Shown here: positions 31,062-39,571 of the stretch, in pieces
Position numbering within the stretch: position 1 is the first letter of the stretch
Layout: the number at the start of each line of letters is the position of its first letter
From: a bacterium
GTDB lineage: Bacteria > Patescibacteriota > Minisyncoccia > UBA6257 > 2-01-FULL-56-20
DNA: 43,881 nucleotides
Reading direction: 5' to 3'
Assembly (NCBI GenBank): GCA_021777495.1
Contig: JAJYDL010000003.1
Span: 1 to 43,881 of the forward strand
Position numbers and translations under genes: made by a program
Notes under the pieces: model-generated
What the model saw: the letters and a program-made list of their open reading frames with translations, nothing else
The model's database searches: none
What the model was told of the DNA's origin: nothing

Positions 31062-32503
31062 CGGTACGGGGTATCGCGGTCCTTGCGGGAGCGTTCGCTG
31101 TGGCGGCGCTCTTTTCCATGCCCCGGCACGCCGCTGCGGCAACCCTCGATCTCACTCCCGCTTCGGGGACCTATTCGGCGGGGCAGTTGTTCGATGTGAG
31201 CGTCGATGTGTCATCTTCCGATGCCGCGGTGAACGCGGCCCAGGCGACGATCTCTTTTCCTCCCGGTACCCTGAACGTCGAAGGGGTTTCGGAGGATGGT
31301 TCGATCGCGAATCTGTGGGTGCAGCAGCCCTCCTATTCGAATACCGCGGGGACCGTTTCCTTCGCCGCGGTGACGGTGAATCCCGGGTTCACCGGCCCGG
31401 CGGGACATCTCATCACGATCACGTTCCGTGCGGAGGCTCCCGGCAATGCGGAAATAGCGTTCGTGTCCGGCGCCGCGCTCGCGAACGACGGCAAGGGAAC
31501 GAATATCCTCACGGGCATGAACGACGCGCAGGCGACGATCGCGCCGGCGGGCGGATCTTCCGCGTCATCCGGCCCCGCGCCCGCGGGCGCGGGGCGTCCT
31601 CCCCTCATCGTATCGGTTCCCGCGGTGAACGACCGGGACTGGTACAATCTCGATTCGATAACCTTTTCATGGACGCTTCCTCCGGGAACGACCGGCGTGA
31701 ACTATGCCATATCGAACGATCCCGGATATCAGCTTTTGGAGCGGCCCCAAGCCCCCGTTTCAAGCGCGACCTATAATCTTAGTACGTTCGCGGACGGCGT
31801 CTGGTATTTCTATGCGAGCGTGGATCGCGGCGGATCGTGGTCGCCCGTCGCGGAACGCATCCTCCGTCTCGACCGTACGCCGCCCGAGCCGTTCGTTATC
31901 GTGCAGCAGAACGCGGGTCCCTCCGCTGCGGCGTCCCGGCCCGTGTTCCAGTGGGTGGCCACCGACAATATGTCCGGAATCGCGTACTATCGGGCGAAGA
32001 TAGGCAGCGGCGACTGGTTCGATCCCGCGTCGATCGAACAGGACGGACTGTACGTACTGCCTCCGCAATCGACGGCGCTTTCCCGGACGCTTACGGTGCG
32101 GGCGTACGACAATGCCGGCAATTACCGCGAGGAACAGGCCGTATTCTCCGTGCTTCCCTCCGGATGTGCGGGGAATGCGGCGTGGTGTTCGGTCGTCATC
32201 TTTTCGGAATGGAACTGGTGGTGGATGGCGCTCATCCTCCTCGCGCTCTATCTCGCCGTGCGTCGCATCACGGTCCTCAAAAGGAATATGAAAAAGGAGC
32301 TCGTGCGTTTCGGCAGCGCGCTCGAACGCGATCTTCGGAGCATGGAGGCGGATAGCGGCAAGGACGTCCGCGTTCCGGGAGCGGGGACGGAGAGGTCCGG
32401 AACCCCTGCATCCGTCGGGCGCGAGGAAGGAAATATGCAAAAGGCCGCGGACACGGTCCGCGACAGGGTGCGCGAAGAGCTGGATGCGATCGACCGGCTA
32501 TAG
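31034..32503 (+). CDS. Membrane-anchored cohesin-like protein with cytoplasmic tail
   Basis: A 489-residue protein. I place the start at ATG 31034; in-frame ATGs at 30998 and 31010 are possible but overlap the previous gene further. The signal peptide ends at HAAA (about residue 36). A cohesin-like domain (about 38-175) has VNAAQATISFPPGTLNVEGV, SIANLWVQQPSYSN and LANDGKGTNI. Two Ig-like domains follow (about 190-285 and 290-375); the second has AYDNAGNYREEQ, shared with its paralogue. A membrane helix lies at about 393-412 (WWWMALILLALYLAV). Unlike its paralogue it has a charged cytoplasmic tail of about 75 residues, probably helical, that might link surface binding to the cell interior. The stop shares a palindromic CTATAG with fmt on the other strand. 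Confidence 0.83.
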   Translation: MDVDTKTALTVRGIAVLAGAFAVAALFSMPRHAAAATLDLTPASGTYSAGQLFDVSVDVSSSDAAVNAAQATISFPPGTLNVEGVSEDGSIANLWVQQPSYSNTAGTVSFAAVTVNPGFTGPAGHLITITFRAEAPGNAEIAFVSGAALANDGKGTNILTGMNDAQATIAPAGGSSASSGPAPAGAGRPPLIVSVPAVNDRDWYNLDSITFSWTLPPGTTGVNYAISNDPGYQLLERPQAPVSSATYNLSTFADGVWYFYASVDRGGSWSPVAERILRLDRTPPEPFVIVQQNAGPSAAASRPVFQWVATDNMSGIAYYRAKIGSGDWFDPASIEQDGLYVLPPQSTALSRTLTVRAYDNAGNYREEQAVFSVLPSGCAGNAAWCSVVIFSEWNWWWMALILLALYLAVRRITVLKRNMKKELVRFGSALERDLRSMEADSGKDVRVPGAGTERSGTPASVGREEGNMQKAADTVRDRVREELDAIDRL

Positions 32504-33340
32504 GTCCCGCGGCCGCTCTCCCTCTCTTTGGACCTTCGTAAGGCGAAGCGCACCGCGTCCGTCGCGTTCCGCGGCAAGGAGCTTCGTCCGTGCGCCATCC
32601 TTCATCGTCCAGCATCCCGGTTCGGGCGAGAATGCGTTGATCATATGGAGGATGCGGGAGGCCCCTTCGCCCCCGTGCGCAACGGCGGCATCGAGGTCCG
32701 CCGCATCGACGAATGCATCGGCGGAGGCGAACTTTTTCGTGAATGTGGCGGCTGCGTGGTCCTGGGGATGCGCGTCCGCGGTCCCGCCCATGAACGCGGG
32801 GAGCGTTTCCGCAAGGAGACCGCCGCAGAGCGTTGCGAGCCTCTCTTCGAGGCCGGTATACGTCTCCGTATCGGGATCAAAGGGCAGGGATCGCTCCGCA
32901 AGGACGGGGCCGTGGTCCATCTTGGCATCCATGAGGTAGATCGTGCCGCCGGTTTTGTGTTCGCCCGCGAGGATTGCCGATTGTATGGGCGATGCGCCGC
33001 GATATTTCGGAAGGAGCGACGGATGGACCCCGAGCGTGCCGAGACGGGGGATATCGATCACCGCTTGCGGGATTATTTTCGCGTATGCGGCAACGGCGAA
33101 CGCGTCCGGCGCGAGCGCGCGGAGCGATGCGGCGAACGCGTCATCGAGCGATTCCGGCTGCAGTACCGCGATGCCGTGCTCGCGGGCGAGCGCTTTTACG
33201 GGGGGCTCGGTGAGGATCTTTTTGCGTCCCGCGGGACGGTCGGGATTGCAGACCACCGCGGCGGGCGGCATTCCCGCGTCGATCATCTTTTCAAGGACGA
33301 TCGACGCGAACCGGGGCGTGCCGAAAAATACGTAGGTCAT
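32498..33340 (-). CDS. fmt: Methionyl-tRNA formyltransferase, variant catalytic motif
   Basis: A 280-residue enzyme that formylates initiator Met-tRNA using 10-formyl-tetrahydrofolate. FFGTPRFA (5-12) opens the formyltransferase fold. AYAKIIP (85-91) and HPSLLPKYRGASPIQ (106-120) form the active-site region, and MDHGPVL (141-147) holds the catalytic Asp142. The conserved catalytic Asn-x-His is Gly104-Val-His106 here, so the Asn is replaced by Gly (codon GGG). A C-terminal domain follows (about 200-280) and is shorter than in E. coli Fmt (315 residues). It lies 22 bases after def on the same strand, the classic def-fmt pair. Either the enzyme works with a changed active site, or it is a diverged family member. 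Confidence 0.88.
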   Translation of the reverse strand: MTYVFFGTPRFASIVLEKMIDAGMPPAAVVCNPDRPAGRKKILTEPPVKALAREHGIAVLQPESLDDAFAASLRALAPDAFAVAAYAKIIPQAVIDIPRLGTLGVHPSLLPKYRGASPIQSAILAGEHKTGGTIYLMDAKMDHGPVLAERSLPFDPDTETYTGLEERLATLCGGLLAETLPAFMGGTADAHPQDHAAATFTKKFASADAFVDAADLDAAVAHGGEGASRILHMINAFSPEPGCWTMKDGARTKLLAAERDGRGALRLTKVQREGERPRDL

Positions 33341-33362
33341 CGTGCCGTCGTCGCGCTGTTTT

Positions 33363-33875
33363 TCATGACGTTTCCTCGTTGTGCACCTTCTTCGCGCGGT
33401 CGATGAACACCTTTCCGTCCAGATGGTCGCATTCGTGCTGGAACACGCGCGCGAGGAGTCCCCATGCCTTGATCTTCAGCGGCTTGCCGTTCTTGTCCTC
33501 GCCCCTCAGCGTGAGCTGCTGCGCCCTTGCGACGTCGCCGAACTTTCCCGGAATGCTCAGGCATCCTTCTTCGGAGGTCTCGGTCTCGGCGCTCACTTTT
33601 TCAAGCTCGGGGTTGAATACCGCATAGAATTTGAGGCCGCCGTGCGCATCGGGAACCTCCGCCACGAACATCCTGAAGTCGAGCCCGATCTGGTTCGCGG
33701 AAAGGCCTATGCCGTTCGCTTCGCGCATGATGCGCCGCATGCGGGCGACGAGCTCCCGTATTTCCTTCGGGGTGAACGCGGAAAAATCGAACGCCTTCGT
33801 CCGCGTGCGGAGGATCTTTTCTCCTTTCGGATCGGAAAGGAGGACCATTTCGGGGGGGGTGTGCGCGGCGCTCAT
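33363..33875 (-). CDS. def: Peptide deformylase
   Basis: A 170-residue metalloenzyme that removes the formyl group from nascent proteins. All three motifs are present: GIGLSANQ (55-62), EGCLS (103-107, Cys105 ligates the metal) and HECDH (147-151, two His ligands and the catalytic Glu). It follows a small hypothetical gene by 14 bases and precedes fmt by 22 bases, so the three probably form a minus-strand operon. A -10-like TTTAAT ends six bases before the ATG at 33875, which may give an additional leaderless message. Confidence 0.97.
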   Translation of the reverse strand: MSAAHTPPEMVLLSDPKGEKILRTRTKAFDFSAFTPKEIRELVARMRRIMREANGIGLSANQIGLDFRMFVAEVPDAHGGLKFYAVFNPELEKVSAETETSEEGCLSIPGKFGDVARAQQLTLRGEDKNGKPLKIKAWGLLARVFQHECDHLDGKVFIDRAKKVHNEETS

Positions 33876-33889
33876 TGGGATATTAAAGC

Positions 33890-34237
33890 TTATTTGCCCG
33901 TTCTTTGTCCATTGCGCCTCCTTGTTTCCTTCTTTTCGTTCTTTTCCGCTTCGCCGATGCGGGCGGCCGATTCCTGTTTGAGGATCGCCATGAAATACGC
34001 GCCTTTATTCTTCACTTCATCGCGCGTGGCGACGTCCTTTGCGAGCGCGAGCATCCGGTCCGCGCCGCCTTCTTTGGCAAGCTTGATATAGAGCGCTTTG
34101 TGCCGTTCGTCGCGGAGGATTTCGGATATCTCAAGGCCGATGAGCTGGTATTTCCGGTATACGTGGGATTCCTTTCCCCGCCGCGCGAGCTCGTCCATAT
34201 ACGCCTCCCTGAGGCTTTTCCCCGTTTTTTTCGGCAT
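33890..34237 (-). CDS. Small charged hypothetical protein upstream of def
   Basis: A 115-residue protein that I cannot place in a family. It begins MPKKTGKSLREAYMDELARR, is rich in Lys, Arg and Glu, and is probably mainly helical (LIGLEISEILRDERHKALYI, about 33-52). It has a basic tail ending RRRNGQRTGK. There is no signal peptide or membrane segment. The start at 34237 is favoured because TACAAT ends eight bases upstream and because the longer frame beyond it is the antisense of serS. It heads the def-fmt operon. A link to translation or ribosomes is possible from composition and context only. Confidence 0.7.
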   Translation of the reverse strand: MPKKTGKSLREAYMDELARRGKESHVYRKYQLIGLEISEILRDERHKALYIKLAKEGGADRMLALAKDVATRDEVKNKGAYFMAILKQESAARIGEAEKNEKKETRRRNGQRTGK

Positions 34238-34245
34238 TAGCTTCC

Positions 34246-34309
34246 ATTGTAGCGCAAAACGATGAATATCCCATAAAAGGTGGAAAACGGATGTTTCTTG
34301 CGCTATGAT
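34246..34309. promoter_or_regulatory. Divergent promoters of def operon and serS
   Basis: On the minus strand TACAAT (34251-34246) ends eight bases before the ATG at 34237. On the plus strand TATGAT (34304-34309) ends six bases before the serS ATG at 34316. Both predict leaderless mRNAs. The 52 bases between them hold no clear -35 boxes. Confidence 0.5.
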
Positions 34310-34315
34310 ACGCAT

Positions 34316-35596
34316 ATGCTCGACATAAAGTTCATCCGCGAACACGCGGCGGAGGTGAAGGATGCGGCGGTGAAGAAGAATATGGACCCCGGCGTCATCG
34401 ACGAGCTTCTTGCGGTGGACGAGGAGCGCAGGGCGCTCATGGTTGCCGCCGAGGCCACTCGCGCGGAGCAGAAGAAGGCGAAGGATCGTGAGACGGGCGC
34501 GGCGCTCAAGGAGAAGTTCAGGGAACAGGAGGAAAAACTGAAGCCCGTCGAACAGAAATTCGGGGAGCTCATGGCGCGCGTGCCGAACGTCATTTCTCCC
34601 GATACGCCGGTAGGGAAGAGCGATGCGGACAATAAAGACATCTTCCATTGGGGCGAACCGCGGACGTTCGATTTCACCCCGAAGACCCACGTGGAGCTCG
34701 CGACGTCCCTCGATATCCTCGACTTCGACCGCGGCACGAAGGTGGGCGGCTTCCGCGGCTATTACGTCAAGAACGACGGCGTGCTTCTTCAGATGGGAAT
34801 CATGATGTATGCGCTCAACAAGCTCATGGGGAAAGGGTTCGCGCCCATGATCCCGCCGACCCTCGTCAAGGGATTCCCGCTCTTCGGATCGGGATATTTC
34901 AAAGGGACTTCCTATGATCCGGAGGTCGATGAGATCTATCAGGTGGCCACGTCCGACAAGGAGGCGACCGGAGAGAAGAGCAAGGATCAGAAGTTCCTCG
35001 TGGGAACGGCGGAGCCTTCGCTCCTCGCGTATTATGCCGACGAGACGGTGCCGGCCGGGGATTTGCCGCTCAAACTATGCGGTTACAGCCAATGCTATCG
35101 GAGCGAGATCGGGAGTTACAGCAAGGATGTGAAAGGTCTCTACCGCGTGCACGAATTCATGAAAGTGGAACAGGTGGTGCTCGCGCCGGCGGACATCGAG
35201 GCCGCGAACAAGCTTCAGGACGAGATGACCGGCATTTCCGGCGAAATGCACGAGGAGCTCGGTCTTCCGTACCGCCGCCTCGCGATCTGTTCCGGTGACA
35301 TGAGCGCCGGAAAATATCGCGCGTTCGACATCGAAGCGTGGCTTCCCGGCATGAAGCGCTGGGCCGAGACCGGATCGGCGAGCAACTTCACCGATTGGCA
35401 GTCGCGGCGGCTGAACGTCAAATATGCCGATCCGAAAACGGGCGAGCGGAAGTTCGTGTACATGCTCAACAACACCGCGCTGCCTTCGCCCCGCATCTTC
35501 ATTGCGATCCTCGAAAACTATCAGACGAAGGACGGGAAGGTGGAAGTGCCGGAAGTGCTTCAAAAATACGTCGGCAAAAAGGTCATCGGAGAATAA
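34316..35596 (+). CDS. serS: Seryl-tRNA synthetase
   Basis: A 426-residue class II aminoacyl-tRNA synthetase. Residues about 1-105 form the N-terminal long coiled-coil arm that contacts tRNA-Ser (Glu/Lys-rich heptads). The catalytic domain has TAEPSLLAYY, the motif 2 region CYRSEIGSYSKDVKGLYRVHEF-like (I note only CYRSEIGSYSKD and RVHEF), and motif 3 NNTALPSPRIFIAILENY, in which the usual NGSGLAVGR is read as NNTALPSPR, as in many SerRSs. Length is normal. The start at 34316 is chosen over 34280 because TATGAT ends six bases before it and MLDIKFIRE is the typical SerRS N-terminus. The aminotransferase gene follows after 14 bases and is probably co-transcribed. Confidence 0.96.
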   Translation: MLDIKFIREHAAEVKDAAVKKNMDPGVIDELLAVDEERRALMVAAEATRAEQKKAKDRETGAALKEKFREQEEKLKPVEQKFGELMARVPNVISPDTPVGKSDADNKDIFHWGEPRTFDFTPKTHVELATSLDILDFDRGTKVGGFRGYYVKNDGVLLQMGIMMYALNKLMGKGFAPMIPPTLVKGFPLFGSGYFKGTSYDPEVDEIYQVATSDKEATGEKSKDQKFLVGTAEPSLLAYYADETVPAGDLPLKLCGYSQCYRSEIGSYSKDVKGLYRVHEFMKVEQVVLAPADIEAANKLQDEMTGISGEMHEELGLPYRRLAICSGDMSAGKYRAFDIEAWLPGMKRWAETGSASNFTDWQSRRLNVKYADPKTGERKFVYMLNNTALPSPRIFIAILENYQTKDGKVEVPEVLQKYVGKKVIGE

Positions 35597-35610
35597 TAAT
35601 TTCATACGCC

Positions 35611-36447
35611 ATGCATTTTCTGAACGGGAAGCTCGTGGAAGAAAAGGACCTCGTGGTGCCGGTCCGCGATCTCGGCTTCATGCGGGGTTTTGCGGTATTC
35701 GACTTTCTCATTACCTACGGCGGACAGCGGCCGTTCCATCTCGACCGCCATCTGGAACGGTTGTTCCGCTCGGCGGAGCTCATCGGGCTTGCGGTGCCGT
35801 GGGATAAGGCGCAGGTGCGCGCGTGGGTCATGCAGGCGCTCGCGGCGAATGCGGACGGGGAGGAGAAGGCGATCAAGATCGTCGTGTCGGGAGGACCGTC
35901 GCACACGCTCGTACCCGCGGCGGCGCCGACGATCGCGGTCATCATCGATCCGCGGACGGAGCACCAGTTCCCGGATTCTTCCTATACGGACGGCGTTGCC
36001 GTCATTACGGACAAGTTCCGCCGTTACGTTCCCGAAGCGAAGTCCAACAACTACATCGAAGGAGTGAAGGAGGCGCAGATTGCGGCGCGCGAGGGCGCCG
36101 TCGAGACGATCTATTACGACGACGCGCAGGTCTATGAAGGCTCCACGTCCAACGTGTTCGCGGTCGTGGGCGGCGCGCTTGTCACGCCGAAATCCGATAT
36201 TCTCGGCGGCGTGACGCGGGGCGTGCTTCTCGAGATCCTTCCGTCCGCCGGCGTCCCGGTGGAAGCGCGTGACATCACGATCGCGGATCTCCGGGCCGCG
36301 CAGGAGATATTTCTTGCCGCAAGCAACAAAGAGGTGATGCCTGTCACGCGCATGGACGGCGTCCCGGTGGGGGGCGGCGCGCCGGGCCCGGTGACGAAGG
36401 AGGTGATGAGGATCTTCCGCGAATTCACCCGTTCGGGAAACTGGTAG
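35611..36447 (+). CDS. Class IV aminotransferase (IlvE/D-amino-acid type)
   Basis: A 278-residue PLP enzyme of fold type IV. FLNGKLV and the RDLGFMRGFAVFDFL stretch (about 19-33) form the N-terminal domain typical of branched-chain, D-amino-acid and aminodeoxychorismate-lyase members. The PLP lysine is expected in EAKSNNYIEGVKEA (about 142-155). The phosphate-binding segment is EGSTSNVFAVV (about 171-181), then TRGVLLEI and EIFLAASNKEVMPV. The fold family is clear. The substrate is not: in a CPR cell a branched-chain aminotransferase for salvage or a D-amino-acid aminotransferase for cell-wall precursors are both plausible. It is in an apparent operon with serS. Confidence 0.88.
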   Translation: MHFLNGKLVEEKDLVVPVRDLGFMRGFAVFDFLITYGGQRPFHLDRHLERLFRSAELIGLAVPWDKAQVRAWVMQALAANADGEEKAIKIVVSGGPSHTLVPAAAPTIAVIIDPRTEHQFPDSSYTDGVAVITDKFRRYVPEAKSNNYIEGVKEAQIAAREGAVETIYYDDAQVYEGSTSNVFAVVGGALVTPKSDILGGVTRGVLLEILPSAGVPVEARDITIADLRAAQEIFLAASNKEVMPVTRMDGVPVGGGAPGPVTKEVMRIFREFTRSGNW

Positions 36448-36485
36448 GGGACTCGGCGGATTGGTAGAAGGGCGTGGGGGCGTAG

Positions 36486-36491
36486 TAGAAT
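36486..36491 (+). promoter_or_regulatory. -10-like box of FtsQ-like gene
   Basis: TAGAAT ends three bases before the first ATG (36495) and six bases before the second in-frame ATG (36498). The usual spacing in this window favours the second. Confidence 0.4.
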
Positions 36492-36494
36492 AGA

Positions 36495-37388
36495 ATGATG
36501 CAGATCGCCCCGTACGTTTCCGAGCGCCGCATGAGGCGCCAAAAGATACGGCGTTATATGTTCGGCGTGCTTGCGGTCTTCGCGCTCTATTTCGCGTTTC
36601 TCGGCGCGGTCCTTTTCCTGGTGCGCGGCCCGCTCTTTCGCGTGAATAACGTGGTCGTGACGGGAGCCCCGGGTATTGCGAATGCGGATGTCATCGCGCT
36701 CGTCGAAGCGGATCCGTCGGGGCATTTCGCCACCGGGTGGACGGGTGCCGTCCTCGGGTGGAGGAACATGCTCGCATGGCCCGGCGCAGTGCCTTCCTCG
36801 ACCCTCCTCCTCGCCCCGGAGCTTTCCGGCATCGGTATTTCGAAGGATTATTTTTCCCATACCGTGACGATCGCCGTTTCCGAGCGCCAGCCGTTCGGAA
36901 TATGGTGCTTCATGCCGAAAGGCGCCGCGCCCCTTGCCGCGCCGGCATCCGCATCCTCCTCGTCCTCATCACCGTCCGCGATGCCCGCTGCGGCCGCACA
37001 GGGGCAATGCTATTGGTTCGACGATGCGGGCGTGCTCTTCGAGAAAGCGATGAGCACGCAGGGAAACATCATTTTCGTGGTGAACGATTATTCCCAATCC
37101 GACCGGGGACTCGGTAATACCGTCCTCCCCGTCGATTTCAATACGAACCTCATTTCCGTCATGAACGTGCTCCGTGCCGCCGGGCTCGGCGTGAGGGAGA
37201 TGGATCTGAGAGACCTTTCCCTCGAAGAGGTGGATGCCCAGACGACCGCGGGGCCCGTGATCGAGTTCAGGGTTCGTGTCCCCGCGGACGATTATCTTCC
37301 CGTACTGAAGCAGCTCGCCGCGCAGAGCGGGTTCGATAAACTGCAGTACATCGATTGCCGCACCCAGGACCGGGTATTCTATAAATAA
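36495..37388 (+). CDS. FtsQ-like cell division/POTRA membrane protein
   Basis: A 297-residue bitopic membrane protein. A basic cytoplasmic N-terminus (SERRMRRQKIRRYM) is followed by one membrane helix (about 23-43) and an outside region. The first outside segment, LFRVNNVVVTGAPGIANADVIALV (split as LFRVNNVVVTG and ANADVIALV), has the POTRA signature of FtsQ/DivIB. TVTIAVSERQPFGIWC matches the following beta domain, where FtsQ has a similar ERxPxxxW. A Ser/Ala low-complexity insert (about 150-172) interrupts the beta domain. The last third is beta-rich and ends at RVFYK. It should act in the divisome. Start 36498 is equally possible. No other division gene is adjacent. Confidence 0.8.
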   Translation: MMQIAPYVSERRMRRQKIRRYMFGVLAVFALYFAFLGAVLFLVRGPLFRVNNVVVTGAPGIANADVIALVEADPSGHFATGWTGAVLGWRNMLAWPGAVPSSTLLLAPELSGIGISKDYFSHTVTIAVSERQPFGIWCFMPKGAAPLAAPASASSSSSSPSAMPAAAAQGQCYWFDDAGVLFEKAMSTQGNIIFVVNDYSQSDRGLGNTVLPVDFNTNLISVMNVLRAAGLGVREMDLRDLSLEEVDAQTTAGPVIEFRVRVPADDYLPVLKQLAAQSGFDKLQYIDCRTQDRVFYK

Positions 37389-37479
37389 CGCGAAATAACG
37401 CGCCGCGAAGAAGGGCGGGTTGATCTTGCGCCGCGGAAGATATCCGGGTTCGGTCGCCGCGGGTTCCCGGAGGAATGCG

Positions 37480-39471
37480 CTAGAGATGATAGACGAAGAT
37501 CGAGGTTCCGATCCGGTAATCCGGGGGCGGGAGGTTTCCCATAGCGCCGCCGAGCCAGGTGCCCGTGGCGTCGGCGGGAGGACGGATCGCGGTGAGCCAC
37601 GAGTACGTATCCGATGCATTGCGGGTCATATTCGGAGAGAGGGGCTGCGTGGCGAGCTCGAGCGTGTTTACGGAAACCGCGAGCCAGTGGATGCCGTCGT
37701 GTACGGGATTCCCTTTGCGCGACGACCAATTCACCTCTTTGTTTCCGAGATAGTACGCGGGGTTGCCGCCGCCGAAGTAATCGACGCCGATCTTGTCGAT
37801 CTCCGGATGGGAATCCACGAAGGATCGGAGCCGCAGGAGGTCCTGTCCCCAGTCGTAATTGGAATCCGTTACGAAGTGATATCCTCCCCACGTCCCTCCG
37901 CCGAGTTCGTTGAAATAGGAAAGGAAGTACGGCGCCGTGAAGAGCACTTCGAGTACGAACCAGGCGAGAAGCAGGACAAGGAAGGCGTATTTCGCGAGCG
38001 CGACTCCCGCCGAGCGCGCTACGGCGCCTATGCTTGAAAGGTCGAAGCGCATGATCCACGCGCGCCATGCTCCCGCGGCGAGGATGAAGATGAGGGGGAT
38101 CGTCGGCATGAGGTGCCTGATGCCGATATTGAGAGGGCTGTGCATGCTGTAGCCCCAGTACAGCGCGATGAACGATGCGAGCGAGAACTGCGTGAAATGA
38201 TCGTCGATATATTCGCCGAATTGCCGGCACCATGCGCGGATCCTTCCGGTCCCTTCCATCGCCGCATCGCGCGCACGCCGTCGCATCGCGCGGAGCGTCC
38301 ACCATGCGGCAAGGACTATCCCGATGAGCACGATGATGAGCGAAGGGAGCGGTTCCTTGAGGAGGAAGAGCGCGGGGAAATATATCCAGCCGCCCGTTTC
38401 CCTTACCTTGCCGAGGAAGTAGATCGTGTTTCCGCCGTCCACGCGCTGCAGCACCATGAGGATGCCGAGCATATACTGCGCGATCGGACGCGTGACGTAG
38501 CGGTGCGACATCCATATGTCGGCATCGGCAAGGCAGCGCATGCCGTGGCACAGCTGACCCGCGGGCGTGGGTCCCCCGGCGAACGATCCAAGGATGGCCT
38601 GCGTGTCATAGGCCTGCTTCGCGACGGGTTCGCCCGAGGTGAAGAGGAAGTATGCCGGATAGACGATCACCGCATATCCTATGATGAATACGAGCGCCAC
38701 CCTTCCCGCCCACCATCCGCACCGCCGCCAGAAGTGGCGCATGCGGCGCACGCGCTCCGTCGTGTTCCAGGAAGGGAGTACGTCCCGCAGCAACAGCGCG
38801 ATGCCGAGGAAGATATAGAGCGGTCCGAGAAGAGGCGCGGAGAATTTGGTGAGCTGTGCGATGCCGAACGCGATCCCCGCATACCAGAGGTTCTTTGCGG
38901 ACGGATCGTCCGCGAAGCGCAGGAAGAATATGAGCGAGAGCACGATGCCGAACGCCGCACCCACGTCCGTCGTCACGTAGTGGCCGTTCGCGAGCACCGC
39001 GGGATCGAGCCCGAAAAGGATTGTCGGCAGGAGCGCCCAGAGCGGTCCGAGCGTACGCCGTGCAAGGAACCAGACGAGGATGATCGCAAGGATGGTGAGG
39101 AGGATCGGCATGATGCGGCCCACCCGCACGATGGCGTTCGGGTCGTTCCCGGAATGATAGAGGAACTCGTATCCCATCGCCCATTCGCCGTTCACCTTGC
39201 TTGTCCAGGCGGGATTCGCGACGGGGAACGCGGGCTGCACGAAGAGCATCACGGGGAGCATCGCAAGCGCTTTTACGAGCGGAGGATGTTCCGGGTTCAG
39301 GCGGTAGTCGAGCATGCGCACGTATCCGTAACCCGCGGGGATGTGCGCCTGTTCGTCCATGATGGCGGAATCGGTCCGCGATGCCCACAGCATGAGGCCG
39401 AACGACGCGGCGCAGATGACCGCAAGCGCGGCCGCCGCCCACGCCGTCGTGAATTTCCGCAGGGTTTCCAT
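37480..39471 (-). CDS. PMT/GT39-like membrane glycosyltransferase
   Basis: A 663-residue protein with about ten membrane helices. After the first helix comes DEQAHIPAGYGYVRM then DYRLNPEHPPLVKAL (about 38-70). This acidic loop with Asp-Glu and NPEHPPL is the hallmark of PMT_2/GT39-type glycosyltransferases, which use lipid-phosphate sugars outside the membrane. The central helices alternate with short loops. A periplasm-side C-terminal segment (about 540-663) contains DSNYDWGQDLLRL, also typical. It may glycosylate exported proteins, and the Ser/Thr-rich stalks encoded at 22-27 kb are possible targets; this is inferred. TATACT ends eight bases before the ATG at 39471. It is divergent from the DUF4012 gene. 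Confidence 0.88.
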   Translation of the reverse strand: METLRKFTTAWAAAALAVICAASFGLMLWASRTDSAIMDEQAHIPAGYGYVRMLDYRLNPEHPPLVKALAMLPVMLFVQPAFPVANPAWTSKVNGEWAMGYEFLYHSGNDPNAIVRVGRIMPILLTILAIILVWFLARRTLGPLWALLPTILFGLDPAVLANGHYVTTDVGAAFGIVLSLIFFLRFADDPSAKNLWYAGIAFGIAQLTKFSAPLLGPLYIFLGIALLLRDVLPSWNTTERVRRMRHFWRRCGWWAGRVALVFIIGYAVIVYPAYFLFTSGEPVAKQAYDTQAILGSFAGGPTPAGQLCHGMRCLADADIWMSHRYVTRPIAQYMLGILMVLQRVDGGNTIYFLGKVRETGGWIYFPALFLLKEPLPSLIIVLIGIVLAAWWTLRAMRRRARDAAMEGTGRIRAWCRQFGEYIDDHFTQFSLASFIALYWGYSMHSPLNIGIRHLMPTIPLIFILAAGAWRAWIMRFDLSSIGAVARSAGVALAKYAFLVLLLAWFVLEVLFTAPYFLSYFNELGGGTWGGYHFVTDSNYDWGQDLLRLRSFVDSHPEIDKIGVDYFGGGNPAYYLGNKEVNWSSRKGNPVHDGIHWLAVSVNTLELATQPLSPNMTRNASDTYSWLTAIRPPADATGTWLGGAMGNLPPPDYRIGTSIFVYHL

Positions 39472-39479
39472 ATGGACAC

Positions 39480-39485
39480 AGTATA
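39480..39485 (-). promoter_or_regulatory. -10 box of glycosyltransferase gene
   Basis: TATACT on the minus strand, eight bases before the ATG at 39471, predicting a leaderless mRNA. Confidence 0.5.
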
Positions 39486-39571
39486 GGACCCGCGCGCCGA
39501 ATAATCCAACGTTTCCGGGGCGCCGACGGAGCCCGGATTTGATGGTACACTATACGTGTACGACGACCCAC

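Noticed and set aside
37383-37402. Perfect 10-bp tandem repeat AAATAACGCG x2 over the FtsQ-like stop codon
   Set aside because: Two short copies only; consistent with slippage, with no evidence of function.
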